From Zobellia uliginosa (lineage in GTDB: Bacteria > Bacteroidota > Bacteroidia > Flavobacteriales > Flavobacteriaceae), in contig NZ_FTOB01000004.1 in the NCBI RefSeq assembly GCF_900156625.1, positions 844,672-908,671 of the forward strand: a DNA stretch of 64,000 nt, given 5' to 3'. Every line of letters starts with the position of its first letter. The stretch's first letter is position 1. The position numbers and the translations under genes are program-made. The notes beneath the pieces were generated by a model. The model was not told the DNA's origin. It saw only the letters and a list, made by a program, of their open reading frames with translations, and did no database searches. Shown here one piece after another: positions 9,971-17,098 of the stretch.

Positions 9971-10039
9971 ATGAAAACAAAACATAGGGAGGGGAGCTCC
10001 CTATATGAAATCGCCATGAATTTTAAGTCTATACTATGA
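9971..10039 (+). CDS. Possible 22-residue leader peptide overlapping the GT4 start
   Basis: An ATG at 9971 opens 22 codons (MKTKHREGSSLYEIAMNFK plus three more) and ends in a TGA that overlaps the ATG of the GT4 gene (ATGA at 10036-10039). The flippase stop is 3 bases upstream. The overlap geometry is that of translational coupling and is shared with genes of the opposite operon. The peptide contains the perfect 8-bp hairpin at 9984-10004. I do not recognise the sequence. It could be a regulatory leader or chance in a 68-base spacer; conservation across relatives would decide. Confidence 0.35.
   Translation: MKTKHREGSSLYEIAMNFKSIL
9984..10004 (+). other. Intercistronic hairpin between flippase and GT4 genes
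   Basis: ATAGGGAG (9984-9991) pairs perfectly with CTCCCTAT (9997-10004) around a 5-base GGGAG loop. No T-run follows, so it is not an intrinsic terminator. It may modulate mRNA stability or translation of the GT4 gene, 31 bases downstream. Confidence 0.45.
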
Positions 10040-11274
10040 AATTAGCCATTGTAACCGCATATCCCCCCAGTAAAGTAACCTTGACCGAATACGGGTATTA
10101 TCTTGTAAAACACTTTAGGTTGCAAGAAGAGGTCACCGAAATTATTTTAATGACCGATAGAACCGAGGGTCCAAAAGACCTTTCCTTTGAGGGCGAGGGT
10201 TGTAAGATTACGGTTGCCGAGTGCTGGGATTTTAATAGTTATACCAATTTATGGCGGGTCAACAAGGCCATCAAGACCCATAGTCCCGATGCCGTACTTT
10301 TTAACCTACAGTTTTTGAAGTTCGGGGACAAAAAGATACCGGCAGCCTTAGGGTTGATGTTGCCTTATATGAGCAAGTTAAAAGGTATCCCGACTATTTC
10401 CTTGCTGCACAATATCTTGGAACAAGTAGATTTGGATAGTGCGGGCTTTACCAAAAGCAAGTTGCTTCAGAAGATATACGGTTTTATCGGTACTACTTTG
10501 ACGAAGTTCGTTTTGGCTTCCGATATATTGGCGGTGACCATCAGCAAATATGTGACTATTCTAGAAGAAAAATACAAGGCCAAGAATATTGCCTTGATCC
10601 CCCATGGGTCTTTCGAAACCCCACCGGAACCTGATTTTAGCTTGCCCCCTGGGCCCAAGCAGGTAATGGCTTTTGGCAAGTTCGGTACCTATAAGAAGGT
10701 CGAGGTGCTTATTGAGGCCATAGAGGTCATTCGAAATAGGAGCAATGAAGATATTGAAATTGTAATCGCCGGAACGGATAGTCCGAATACGCCGGGGTAT
10801 CTAAAAAAAATGGAGGAAGTCTACAGTCATGTCCCTCAAATACGCTTTACAGGCTATGTGGCCGAAGAAGATGTACCGGTTATTTTTGGCGAAAGCGCCG
10901 TTGTGGTCTTTCCTTATACCTCTACCACTGGTAGTTCGGGCGTATTGCACCAAGCCGGAAGTTATGGTAAAGCCGTGGCCTTACCTGATCTGGGCGATTT
11001 GAGCGTATTGGTTCAGGAAGAGGGGTATAGAGGGGAATTCTTTTTACCGGAAAACAAAGTGTCCCTAGCGGATGCAATAGAAAAAATACTCACCGATGAG
11101 GCCTACAGAACCGAACTGGCCCGGGCGAATTACGAAGCGGCATGCTCACTACCAATGAGTGCTATCGCTAAAATGTATTTAGATTATTTCAAGGCCATTC
11201 AAGTACAAAAAACGAAAGGGCTGATAATCGATGTAAACGCCATCGGATTAACGCACGAAAAAACAAAAGCATAA
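10036..11274 (+). CDS. GT4-family glycosyltransferase
   Basis: The 412-residue soluble protein has a GT-B two-domain shape. The N-terminal Rossmann half starts KLAIVTAYPPSKVTLTEYG, with the Gly-Tyr-rich loop of GT4 enzymes. The C-terminal half has the nucleotide-sugar side (VMAFGKFGTYKKVEVLIEA, residues 210-228, then IVIAGTDS and VFPYTSTTGSSGVLHQA). In the usual EX7E position the first Glu is replaced by a Thr-Gly-Ser-Ser run (298-301), a pattern I recall in some GT4 members, so the donor site may differ. It would act in the cytosol to extend a lipid-linked sugar. It lies between a flippase and a receiver-GT2 gene on the same strand, with 39 bases to the next gene. PelF is excluded because the N-terminal DUF3492 part is absent. 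Confidence 0.82.
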   Translation: MKLAIVTAYPPSKVTLTEYGYYLVKHFRLQEEVTEIILMTDRTEGPKDLSFEGEGCKITVAECWDFNSYTNLWRVNKAIKTHSPDAVLFNLQFLKFGDKKIPAALGLMLPYMSKLKGIPTISLLHNILEQVDLDSAGFTKSKLLQKIYGFIGTTLTKFVLASDILAVTISKYVTILEEKYKAKNIALIPHGSFETPPEPDFSLPPGPKQVMAFGKFGTYKKVEVLIEAIEVIRNRSNEDIEIVIAGTDSPNTPGYLKKMEEVYSHVPQIRFTGYVAEEDVPVIFGESAVVVFPYTSTTGSSGVLHQAGSYGKAVALPDLGDLSVLVQEEGYRGEFFLPENKVSLADAIEKILTDEAYRTELARANYEAACSLPMSAIAKMYLDYFKAIQVQKTKGLIIDVNAIGLTHEKTKA

Positions 11275-11313
11275 ACAAAAAACAGGTCCCACACCTTTAT
11301 AAAGTATACCATC

Positions 11314-12453
11314 ATGAAGATATTAACTATTGACGACCAGCAACTGATCTTACTATCTGTAGAAAAGCGGTTGATAGAGCTAGGATATGAAGTAAGAACG
11401 GCCGGTTCGGGAGAGCTGGGCATTGAAATATACGACGACTTCCAACCCGATTTGGTCTTGGTCGATATCAATATGCCCGGTATGTCAGGACTTCAGGTCG
11501 TGAAGCATATCCGTACAGAGAAAAAATCAAAAACGCCTATTTTGATTATGTCGGGAAATACCGATGAAAATATAATCGTAGACGGTTTTGATTTGGGCAT
11601 CAACGATTATATGAAAAAACCGGTAAGTCTAGAGGAGATGGCCGCACGTATAAAACGTATCGTAGGTGTGCCGGAAACTGAAGGGGAAACGATGAAGAGC
11701 AACGATGTACGAATGCTGCAGCAGCATTGCGTAGGTGTCGTTATACCCTGCTATAACGAGGAAGATCGCTTATCCGGACCCGAGTTCAAGGCTTTTGCCC
11801 ATAAAAACCTAGGCTATCATTTATGTTTTGTAAATGACGGAAGTACCGATAAGACCCTTGAGGTGTTACAGGAACTTCGAAAAGGTCATGAATCGAATAT
11901 AAGCATATACAATTGCGAGAAGAACGGAGGTAAGGCCGAAGCGGTACGACAAGGCGTCTTGCATATGATAAAAGATGAACAGTTAGATTATATAGGCTAT
12001 TTAGATGCGGATCTTTCAACCGATTTTAGGGATTTTGATGACTTGGTCAAGACACTCGAAAATTCGCAGTTTAAAATAGTAAGCGGTTCGCGTATCAGTA
12101 GAATGGGGGCGAATATTACCAAAGAATCGGCTAGAAAAATCATAAGTATGACCATTAACATGATCATACAGACCATTTTGGGTATGCCGTTTAAAGATAC
12201 CCAATGTGGGGCCAAGATTATGGACCGTGAGATAGCCTCTACTATGTTCAATAAAAAATTCATTACCAAATGGCTTTTTGATGTCGAGATATTTATGCGC
12301 ATGAGAAAGCACTACGGAAAGGAAGAGGCCAAACGTATAATTTGCGAACAGCCGCTGAAAAGGTGGATCCACGCCGATGGTTCTAAATTATCTATGAAAG
12401 ACTCGGTTAAAATTGTGGGTCAATTGGCCAAGATCGCGGTTTCCTATCGATAG
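11314..12453 (+). CDS. Response-regulator receiver domain fused to ALG5/DPM1-like GT2 glycosyltransferase
   Basis: The protein has 379 residues. Residues 1-118 form a complete receiver domain: acidic pair D7/D8, phospho-acceptor D51 in VLVDINMPGMSG, Ser80 and the Lys102-Pro103 of MKKPVS. A linker follows (119-138), then a GT2 domain: VVIPCYNEE (142-150), VNDGSTD with D175, DADLS with D231/D233, TQCGAKI (296-302) and FDVEIFMR (322-329). The TQCG and FDVE motifs and the late W-x6-GSKL are those of ALG5-type polyprenyl-phosphate glucosyltransferases. No membrane helix is visible. The likely reaction is transfer of a hexose from a nucleotide sugar to polyprenyl phosphate, gated by aspartate phosphorylation. 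That gating is inference; no histidine kinase lies in the window. An internal ATG at 11692 (M127) with an AAGGGG box could yield the GT2 part alone. A strong terminator follows. Confidence 0.88.
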   Translation: MKILTIDDQQLILLSVEKRLIELGYEVRTAGSGELGIEIYDDFQPDLVLVDINMPGMSGLQVVKHIRTEKKSKTPILIMSGNTDENIIVDGFDLGINDYMKKPVSLEEMAARIKRIVGVPETEGETMKSNDVRMLQQHCVGVVIPCYNEEDRLSGPEFKAFAHKNLGYHLCFVNDGSTDKTLEVLQELRKGHESNISIYNCEKNGGKAEAVRQGVLHMIKDEQLDYIGYLDADLSTDFRDFDDLVKTLENSQFKIVSGSRISRMGANITKESARKIISMTINMIIQTILGMPFKDTQCGAKIMDREIASTMFNKKFITKWLFDVEIFMRMRKHYGKEEAKRIICEQPLKRWIHADGSKLSMKDSVKIVGQLAKIAVSYR

Positions 12454-12474
12454 GCCTCTAGAACCTTTTTAAAG

Positions 12475-12530
12475 ACAGCTCAAAAGTCGTATTCATGAAT
12501 AGGTGAATCGACCTTTGAGCTGTTTTTTTT
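12475..12530 (+). terminator. Intrinsic terminator of the flippase-GT4-GT2 operon
   Basis: ACAGCTCAAA (12475-12484) pairs with TTTGAGCTGT (12514-12523), extended by a partial inner stem, and an uninterrupted T-run ends at 12530. It lies 21 bases after the receiver-GT2 stop. Confidence 0.85.
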
Positions 12531-12559
12531 GTACAATAAAGCTAAAGTATTCTTAATTG

Positions 12560-12591
12560 TTGGGTTAAATCAAAGCAAGTGCTTAGTTTTG
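12560..12591 (+). promoter_or_regulatory. tetR promoter with overlapping operator
   Basis: TTG at 12560-12562 is followed after 21 bases by TAGTTTTG (12584-12591), an exact Bacteroidota -7 element. The near-palindrome CAAAGCAAGTGCTTAG (12571-12586) overlaps the -7 element, so binding of the encoded TetR protein would block its own transcription. The ATG is at 12609. Confidence 0.7.
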
Positions 12592-12608
12592 TCCTGTAGT
12601 ATAAAACC

Positions 12609-13172
12609 ATGGCTAGAAAAAAGCAATATAATGAAGAAGAGGTGATAGAAAAGGCCACGGCCCTTTTCTGGAAGAATGGCTATGAGGCCACTACCGTACG
12701 TATGTTGGAAAAGGAAATGGGGATCAACCAATTTTCTATCTATTCTAGTTTTGGCAATAAACAAGGCGTATTCTTAGAAAGTATCAAGGCCTACAAAAAA
12801 AGAATACGCTGCATAACCGAGAAGCTGGCGAGGTCGAATAACGGTAAGGAAGGTATCAGGCAATACTTCTATGATTTTTTAGAGTTTGCAAAAGAAGATG
12901 GTAAAAATAAGGGCTGTCTTGTGACCAATACGGTAAACGAGATCAATGCCGATACAGATCCGTTAATAATGGATCAGTTGATGGAATTTGCCAACAGTAT
13001 CAAGCAGTTGTTTATTGATAATCTCTTGCAAGAGGAAGGAAAAACCGAGGAAGAAGCGAAGAGGCAATCGAATTATTTGATGAATAGTTTGCTGGGTTTG
13101 TCAGTTTCGTCAAAAGTTTTCGACCAATGTCAACTCAAAGACACTATTGAAATTACGTTTTTGAACCTATAA
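12609..13172 (+). CDS. TetR-family transcriptional regulator
   Basis: The 187-residue protein has an N-terminal helix-turn-helix of TetR type at about residues 10-55 (FWKNGYEATTVRMLEKEMG, then FSIYSSFGNKQGVF). Residues 60-187 form the variable helical ligand-binding part. Cys115 lies in GCLVTNTV, a stretch seen in TetR proteins of the YcdC/AcrR type. It is followed by an AhpD-like gene 68 bases downstream. A 16-base operator-like palindrome occurs both in its promoter (12571-12586) and before that gene (13192-13207), so autoregulation and control of the adjacent redox genes are likely. The inducer is unknown; redox-active electrophiles would fit the AhpD- and DsbA-like neighbours. Confidence 0.9.
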   Translation: MARKKQYNEEEVIEKATALFWKNGYEATTVRMLEKEMGINQFSIYSSFGNKQGVFLESIKAYKKRIRCITEKLARSNNGKEGIRQYFYDFLEFAKEDGKNKGCLVTNTVNEINADTDPLIMDQLMEFANSIKQLFIDNLLQEEGKTEEEAKRQSNYLMNSLLGLSVSSKVFDQCQLKDTIEITFLNL

Positions 13173-13191
13173 AAATTTTTTTACACCTTAA

Positions 13192-13207
13192 CTAAGCATT
13201 TGCTTAG
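13192..13207. promoter_or_regulatory. Operator palindrome before the AhpD-like gene
   Basis: CTAAGCATTTGCTTAG is a perfect 7+2+7 palindrome. It matches the palindrome in the tetR promoter at 13 of 16 positions, with the GCA..TGCTTAG core identical. It ends 33 bases before the ATG at 13241, a repressor-like position. No clear TAnnTTTG could be placed around it. Confidence 0.7.
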
Positions 13208-13240
13208 AAATGAATCGAATATTAAATAAAAATTGAAACT

Positions 13241-13804
13241 ATGAGCACATTAACAAATCACACTTTAGAAACAGCACCCGAAGAAAGCAAGCCATTATTG
13301 GAAAATTCTATTAAGGCGTATGGTAATATTCCAAACCTTCATGCGGTATTGGCAGAATCTCCCGGTCTTTTAAAGGCTTACCAATCTTTACATGAGCTTT
13401 TTGTAAACTCATCTTTTGATAATGATGAACTTACCGTAGTATGGCAAACGATCAACGTAGAGCATGCTTGTCACTATTGTGTACCGGCGCATACCGCCAT
13501 TGCAAAAATGATGAAGGTAGATGATGCCATTACCGATGCCTTGAGAAATGGTACTGAATTACCATCTGAAAAATTACAGGTTCTTCACGAAACGACACTT
13601 AAGATCGTTCGTAACAGGGGATATATTGAAAATAAAGACGTACAGGCATTTTACGCAGCGGGTTACGAAGAGCGACAGTTGCTTGAGATTATTTTGGGCC
13701 TTTCCCAAAAAGTGATCAGTAACTATGTAAACCATATTGCAGAAACTCCGGTTGATGCGGCTTTCCAAAAATTTGCTTGGAAAAAAGAAGAGAAGGTTGC
13801 CTAA
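13241..13804 (+). CDS. Carboxymuconolactone decarboxylase/AhpD-like protein
   Basis: The 187-residue protein is a helical AhpD-like protein. The active-site motif is HACHYCVPAH with redox cysteines C77 and C80 and H84. The preceding NVEHACHYC and later LGLSQKVISNYVNHI are typical of the CMD family. Members act as disulfide reductases in peroxide defence or as decarboxylases; the CxxC motif favours a redox role. It lies under a TetR operator and is followed by the relic of a short-chain dehydrogenase and a terminator. Substrate not assigned. Confidence 0.88.
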   Translation: MSTLTNHTLETAPEESKPLLENSIKAYGNIPNLHAVLAESPGLLKAYQSLHELFVNSSFDNDELTVVWQTINVEHACHYCVPAHTAIAKMMKVDDAITDALRNGTELPSEKLQVLHETTLKIVRNRGYIENKDVQAFYAAGYEERQLLEIILGLSQKVISNYVNHIAETPVDAAFQKFAWKKEEKVA

Positions 13805-13918
13805 TGTTGTTGGTTAACGAAGCTTGATGGCAATGTTTAAGCCTTTCACTTTATGTGGAAGGCTTATTCTTTCTATTAAAAACATAAGCCTGAGCGTTCA
13901 GTTTAAAAATATAGGATT

Positions 13919-13993
13919 ATGTGTACTTCGGTCGAGAATAAAGTCGCTTTGGTAACGGAGGCGAATAGGGGAATTGGTAAAGCTATTGGCTGA
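13919..13993 (+). pseudogene. Relic of a short-chain dehydrogenase (SDR) N-terminus
   Basis: A 24-codon frame from ATG 13919 to TGA 13993 reads MCTSVENKVALVTEANRGIG and then KAIG. This is the start of an SDR, with the NAD(P)-binding TGxxxGIG motif, but its first Gly is Glu (TEANRGIG) and a stop follows at once. No SDR body is visible in the 130 bases downstream. I read it as the remnant of a deleted SDR gene once part of the TetR-AhpD-SDR cluster. Confidence 0.65.
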
Positions 13994-14063
13994 TTTCCTA
14001 ATTTTACGAATGTGCGTCCGCAAGTACAAATTAGTAAGGTTTTATAGAGAGGATCGTCTTAGG

Positions 14064-14105
14064 TAGGGAATCTACCTTAATTTCAAGGGCGATTCCCTAT
14101 TTTTT
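14064..14105 (+). terminator. Intrinsic terminator after the AhpD-like gene and SDR relic
   Basis: TAGGGAATC (14064-14072) pairs with GATTCCCTA (14091-14099), nine pairs, followed by TTTTTT to 14105. It stands 18 bases before the next gene, so that gene has either a promoter inside this spacer or depends on readthrough. Confidence 0.75.
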
Positions 14106-14123
14106 AATGATATAACATAGATT

Positions 14124-14768
14124 ATGGCAGAAAAGATAAAGATAGATTTGGTTTCAGATGTAGTTTGTCCTTGGTGTGTAATAGGTTACAAACGTTTGGA
14201 AAGGGCCATTTCTGAAATGGGTATTGAAGACAAGATCGAGTTGGAATGGCAACCCTTCGAACTGAATCCGCATATGCCGCCTGAAGGGCAAAATGTACAG
14301 GAGCACCTTACCGAAAAGTACGGTTCCTCACTTGAAGATCAAAAATTGTCTCAAGAGCGAATGACGGAATTCGGACAAGAGCTCGGCTTTACCTTCGATT
14401 ATTTTGATGATATGAGAATGGCCAATACCCGCGATGCACACGTTTTGCTCGAATATGCACATGAAAAGGGCAAGCAGACCGAATTGAAAATGCGATTGGT
14501 TACGGCATTTTTTAGTGAAAGAAAAGATGTGTCAAAACGAGAGGTCTTGGCCGAAGAGCTAAAGGCCGTTGGCTTAAATGCAGATGAGGCCATGGCCCGA
14601 CTCGATGATGATAATGCGCGTTATGAAGTCACTTCCAAAGAGCAATATTGGCAGGGACTGGGCGTATCTTCGGTACCTACTTTTGTGTTCGATAAAAAGA
14701 GTGCATTGACGGGGGCACAGCCTGTAGAGGTATTTAAACAAGTGCTTGCCGAACTTATAGAAAAGTAA
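14124..14768 (+). CDS. FrnE/DsbA-family thioredoxin-fold oxidoreductase
   Basis: The 214-residue cytosolic protein belongs to the DsbA-like FrnE/2-hydroxychromene isomerase group. It opens with DLVSDVVCPWCVIGYKRLE, and the active site is CPWC at about residues 15-18. The typical FrnE motif WQPFELNPHMP follows, and the C-terminal GVSSVPTFVF carries the cis-Pro loop. No signal peptide is present. Such proteins act in polyketide isomerisation or cytosolic dithiol-disulfide exchange under oxidative stress; the second fits the AhpD-like and TetR neighbours. The upstream terminator suggests separate expression. Confidence 0.88.
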   Translation: MAEKIKIDLVSDVVCPWCVIGYKRLERAISEMGIEDKIELEWQPFELNPHMPPEGQNVQEHLTEKYGSSLEDQKLSQERMTEFGQELGFTFDYFDDMRMANTRDAHVLLEYAHEKGKQTELKMRLVTAFFSERKDVSKREVLAEELKAVGLNADEAMARLDDDNARYEVTSKEQYWQGLGVSSVPTFVFDKKSALTGAQPVEVFKQVLAELIEK

Positions 14769-14857
14769 TACGTGGGCTTGGCCGAAATAAGGCGGGCCCA
14801 AATCGGTTTGGAAAAACACCGATAGCGGAAAACAGAACATAATCCAATTTAAAAAAA

Positions 14858-14891
14858 GCCATAAACGGTAGTCCGTTTGTGGCTTTTTTTT
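14858..14891 (+). terminator. Strong terminator after the FrnE-like gene
   Basis: GCCATAAACGG (14858-14868) pairs with CCGTTTGTGGC (14873-14883) with one mismatch and a 4-base loop, flanked by A-run and T-run. It can act in both directions. The following 240 bases to 15131 hold no gene or clear promoter that I can see. Confidence 0.85.
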
Positions 14892-15131
14892 AATACGGAC
14901 TTAGGATTCAATTCAAAAAAACGGCTACGACTGATGGATAGAATCGAAGGATTAAAGGGCTTTGTTGTTGAATTTTAAAGGGATAGGAAATAATCGGGTT
15001 GTGGGAACCATTATCTTATCCTATTTTCGGGCTTGCATTCAAACCCATTGTAAAACGATCCTTTAAAAAAGACAAAGGTTACGCTTTTATAGATTTCGAA
15101 TGCAGCTTTGTATCATAAAAAATACGATCTA

Positions 15132-17078
15132 ATGGATGTTACCCGATCATACCGAACGAATTTCATAGTAAGCAAGTATACCCTTATGGCCGTTCTTTTA
15201 TTAGTACTTGGTTGCCAGGCGACTAAAACGGATAAGGAAAATAAAGAAGGATTAACGGGCCAAAACCAAGAGCTGTCATCACAACCCCATGCCGATGAGG
15301 TAGCGGATAGTGCCATTGCAACACCCATATACCAACAATGGCATACGGTAGAAATCGATTTTAAAGGTCCCCGAACTTCCGAAAATGCTACCGATAATCC
15401 GTTTTTGAATTATAGGCTAAACGTAGAATTCAAGCATGCGGAGACCAGTTATACCATTAGGGGATTCTATGCCGCCGATGGAAATGCTTCGGAAAGCAGC
15501 TCCGACAACGGAAATATCTGGAGGGTACGATTTACGCCCGACCGTTTAGGGGATTGGAGTTATTCGGCGAAACTCTACCACAAAGATAGCATTGCCGTAG
15601 CGTCCAGTGTCTCAGGGGCGGAAGAGGTTGCTATTTCAAATGCCACGGGAGGCTTTAAGGTAATTGGATCTGACAAAAGAGGTGTTGATTTTAGGGCGCA
15701 TGGTAGGCTTGTGGTTTCCAAAGGCTATTATAAGTTCCGGAACAGCAATAGGTATTGGGTGAAAGTAGGGGCGAACAGTCCGGAAAACCTATTGGGCTAT
15801 GTAGATTTTGACAATACCTACCGGATAGCCTCATCCAATAAAGAAGGAGAGGCCAGTACGACCGATAAAATCCATTCGTACCCTACCCATCTAAAAGATT
15901 GGAAAGCTGGAGACCCCACCTGGAAAGACGGCAAGGGAAAGGCTTTGATCGGTGCTATAAACTACCTCGCCGATACGGGAATGAATTCGGTTTATTTTTT
16001 GACCATGAATATTTTGGGCGATGGAAAAGATGTGTGGCCCTATACAAAACCTGATGAGTTTACCCGTTTTGACGTAAGTAAACTTGAACAGTGGGAAATC
16101 GTTTTTCGTCACATGCAGTCAAAAGGGGTGTTACTTCATATGGTGTTACAGGAAACGGAGAACGAGACCTTATTGGACAATGGGGACACGGGAGTTTTGC
16201 GAAAGCTCTATCTGAACGAGCTGATAGCGCGATTTGGCCACCATCTAGCCTTGAATTGGAATTTAGGGGAAGAGAACGGTCCTGCCGATTGGTCTCCCCT
16301 TGGTCAAAACAATGCCCAAAGGAAGGCGATGGCGAAATTTATCAAGGAGTCGGATCCGTACCAACATCCCGTACTTCTACATACGCATTCGCATGACCCA
16401 TTGCGCAGCGAGATTTTAGACTCGATTGTGGGGTATACTTATTTAGACGGACTTTCATTGCAGCAAGACGAAAGAAAACAAACCGCTGAGGTCATCGAAA
16501 GATGGAAAAACAAATCAAGGGAAGCGGGACACGAATGGCTCATTACCATGGATGAAATTGGGAAATGGTTTCAAGGGGCCGTACTCGATAGTGAAGACCC
16601 TAGCCATGAGAGCTTAAGAAAATATGTGCTTTGGGGTACCTTACTTTCCGGAGGCGCGGGAGTAGAATGGTATTTCGGGGCCAAGCATCCACACAATGAT
16701 TTAAATTCTGAAGACTGGCGGCAGCGCGATCGGCTTTGGAAAATATCAAACCATGCCCGTGTATTTTTTGAGGAGAACCTTCCGTATTGGAACATGCGGC
16801 CCGAGCACGGTTTGGTCAATCTGAAAGATGCCTATTGCTTTAGGGAAAAAGGCCAGGTCTATGCACTTTTCCTTCCCAAGACAAAGGAAGCTACTATCAA
16901 TTTTTTGGAGGAAGAAGGAAGCTATCGGATACGTTGGTTCGACCCTCTCAATGGAGGCGAACTTCAAAAAGGTTCCATCGATAAGATTGCGGGAGGTGCC
17001 ATTCGCTCTTTGGGCCATCCGCCCAATACGACGGGTTCGCCCCATGACGACTGGGTATGTCTTCTAAAAAAGATATGA
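15132..17078 (+). CDS. DUF5060-containing TIM-barrel glycosidase-like lipoprotein
   Basis: The ATG at 15132 gives 648 residues. A TTG 24 bases upstream is in frame but less likely. The signal ends in a lipobox (LLLVLGC, lipidated Cys 28). Residues of about 65-165 are a DUF5060 beta domain (FYAADGNA, WRVRFTPDRLGDW). The middle is a TIM-barrel hydrolase, with candidate acids E380/E381 in NWNLGEENGP and E475 in TMDEIGKW. The last 90 residues (FLPKTKEATINF, IRWFDPLNGG) match the collagen-binding-2 type domain often found after such barrels. The protein probably acts on a polysaccharide at the cell surface or in the periplasm. It stands alone, outside any SusCD locus. The exact GH family and substrate are not recognisable by eye. 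Confidence 0.75.
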   Translation: MDVTRSYRTNFIVSKYTLMAVLLLVLGCQATKTDKENKEGLTGQNQELSSQPHADEVADSAIATPIYQQWHTVEIDFKGPRTSENATDNPFLNYRLNVEFKHAETSYTIRGFYAADGNASESSSDNGNIWRVRFTPDRLGDWSYSAKLYHKDSIAVASSVSGAEEVAISNATGGFKVIGSDKRGVDFRAHGRLVVSKGYYKFRNSNRYWVKVGANSPENLLGYVDFDNTYRIASSNKEGEASTTDKIHSYPTHLKDWKAGDPTWKDGKGKALIGAINYLADTGMNSVYFLTMNILGDGKDVWPYTKPDEFTRFDVSKLEQWEIVFRHMQSKGVLLHMVLQETENETLLDNGDTGVLRKLYLNELIARFGHHLALNWNLGEENGPADWSPLGQNNAQRKAMAKFIKESDPYQHPVLLHTHSHDPLRSEILDSIVGYTYLDGLSLQQDERKQTAEVIERWKNKSREAGHEWLITMDEIGKWFQGAVLDSEDPSHESLRKYVLWGTLLSGGAGVEWYFGAKHPHNDLNSEDWRQRDRLWKISNHARVFFEENLPYWNMRPEHGLVNLKDAYCFREKGQVYALFLPKTKEATINFLEEEGSYRIRWFDPLNGGELQKGSIDKIAGGAIRSLGHPPNTTGSPHDDWVCLLKKI

Positions 17079-17098
17079 GCTAATAGCCTCTGGCTTAC

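Noticed and set aside
1..12453. Canonical Pel operon
   Set aside because: The TPR porin, hydrolase, flippase-superfamily protein and GT4 look Pel-like, but the GT4 lacks the PelF N-terminal domain, PelD and PelE are absent, and a GT-C protein and a receiver-GT2 are present instead.
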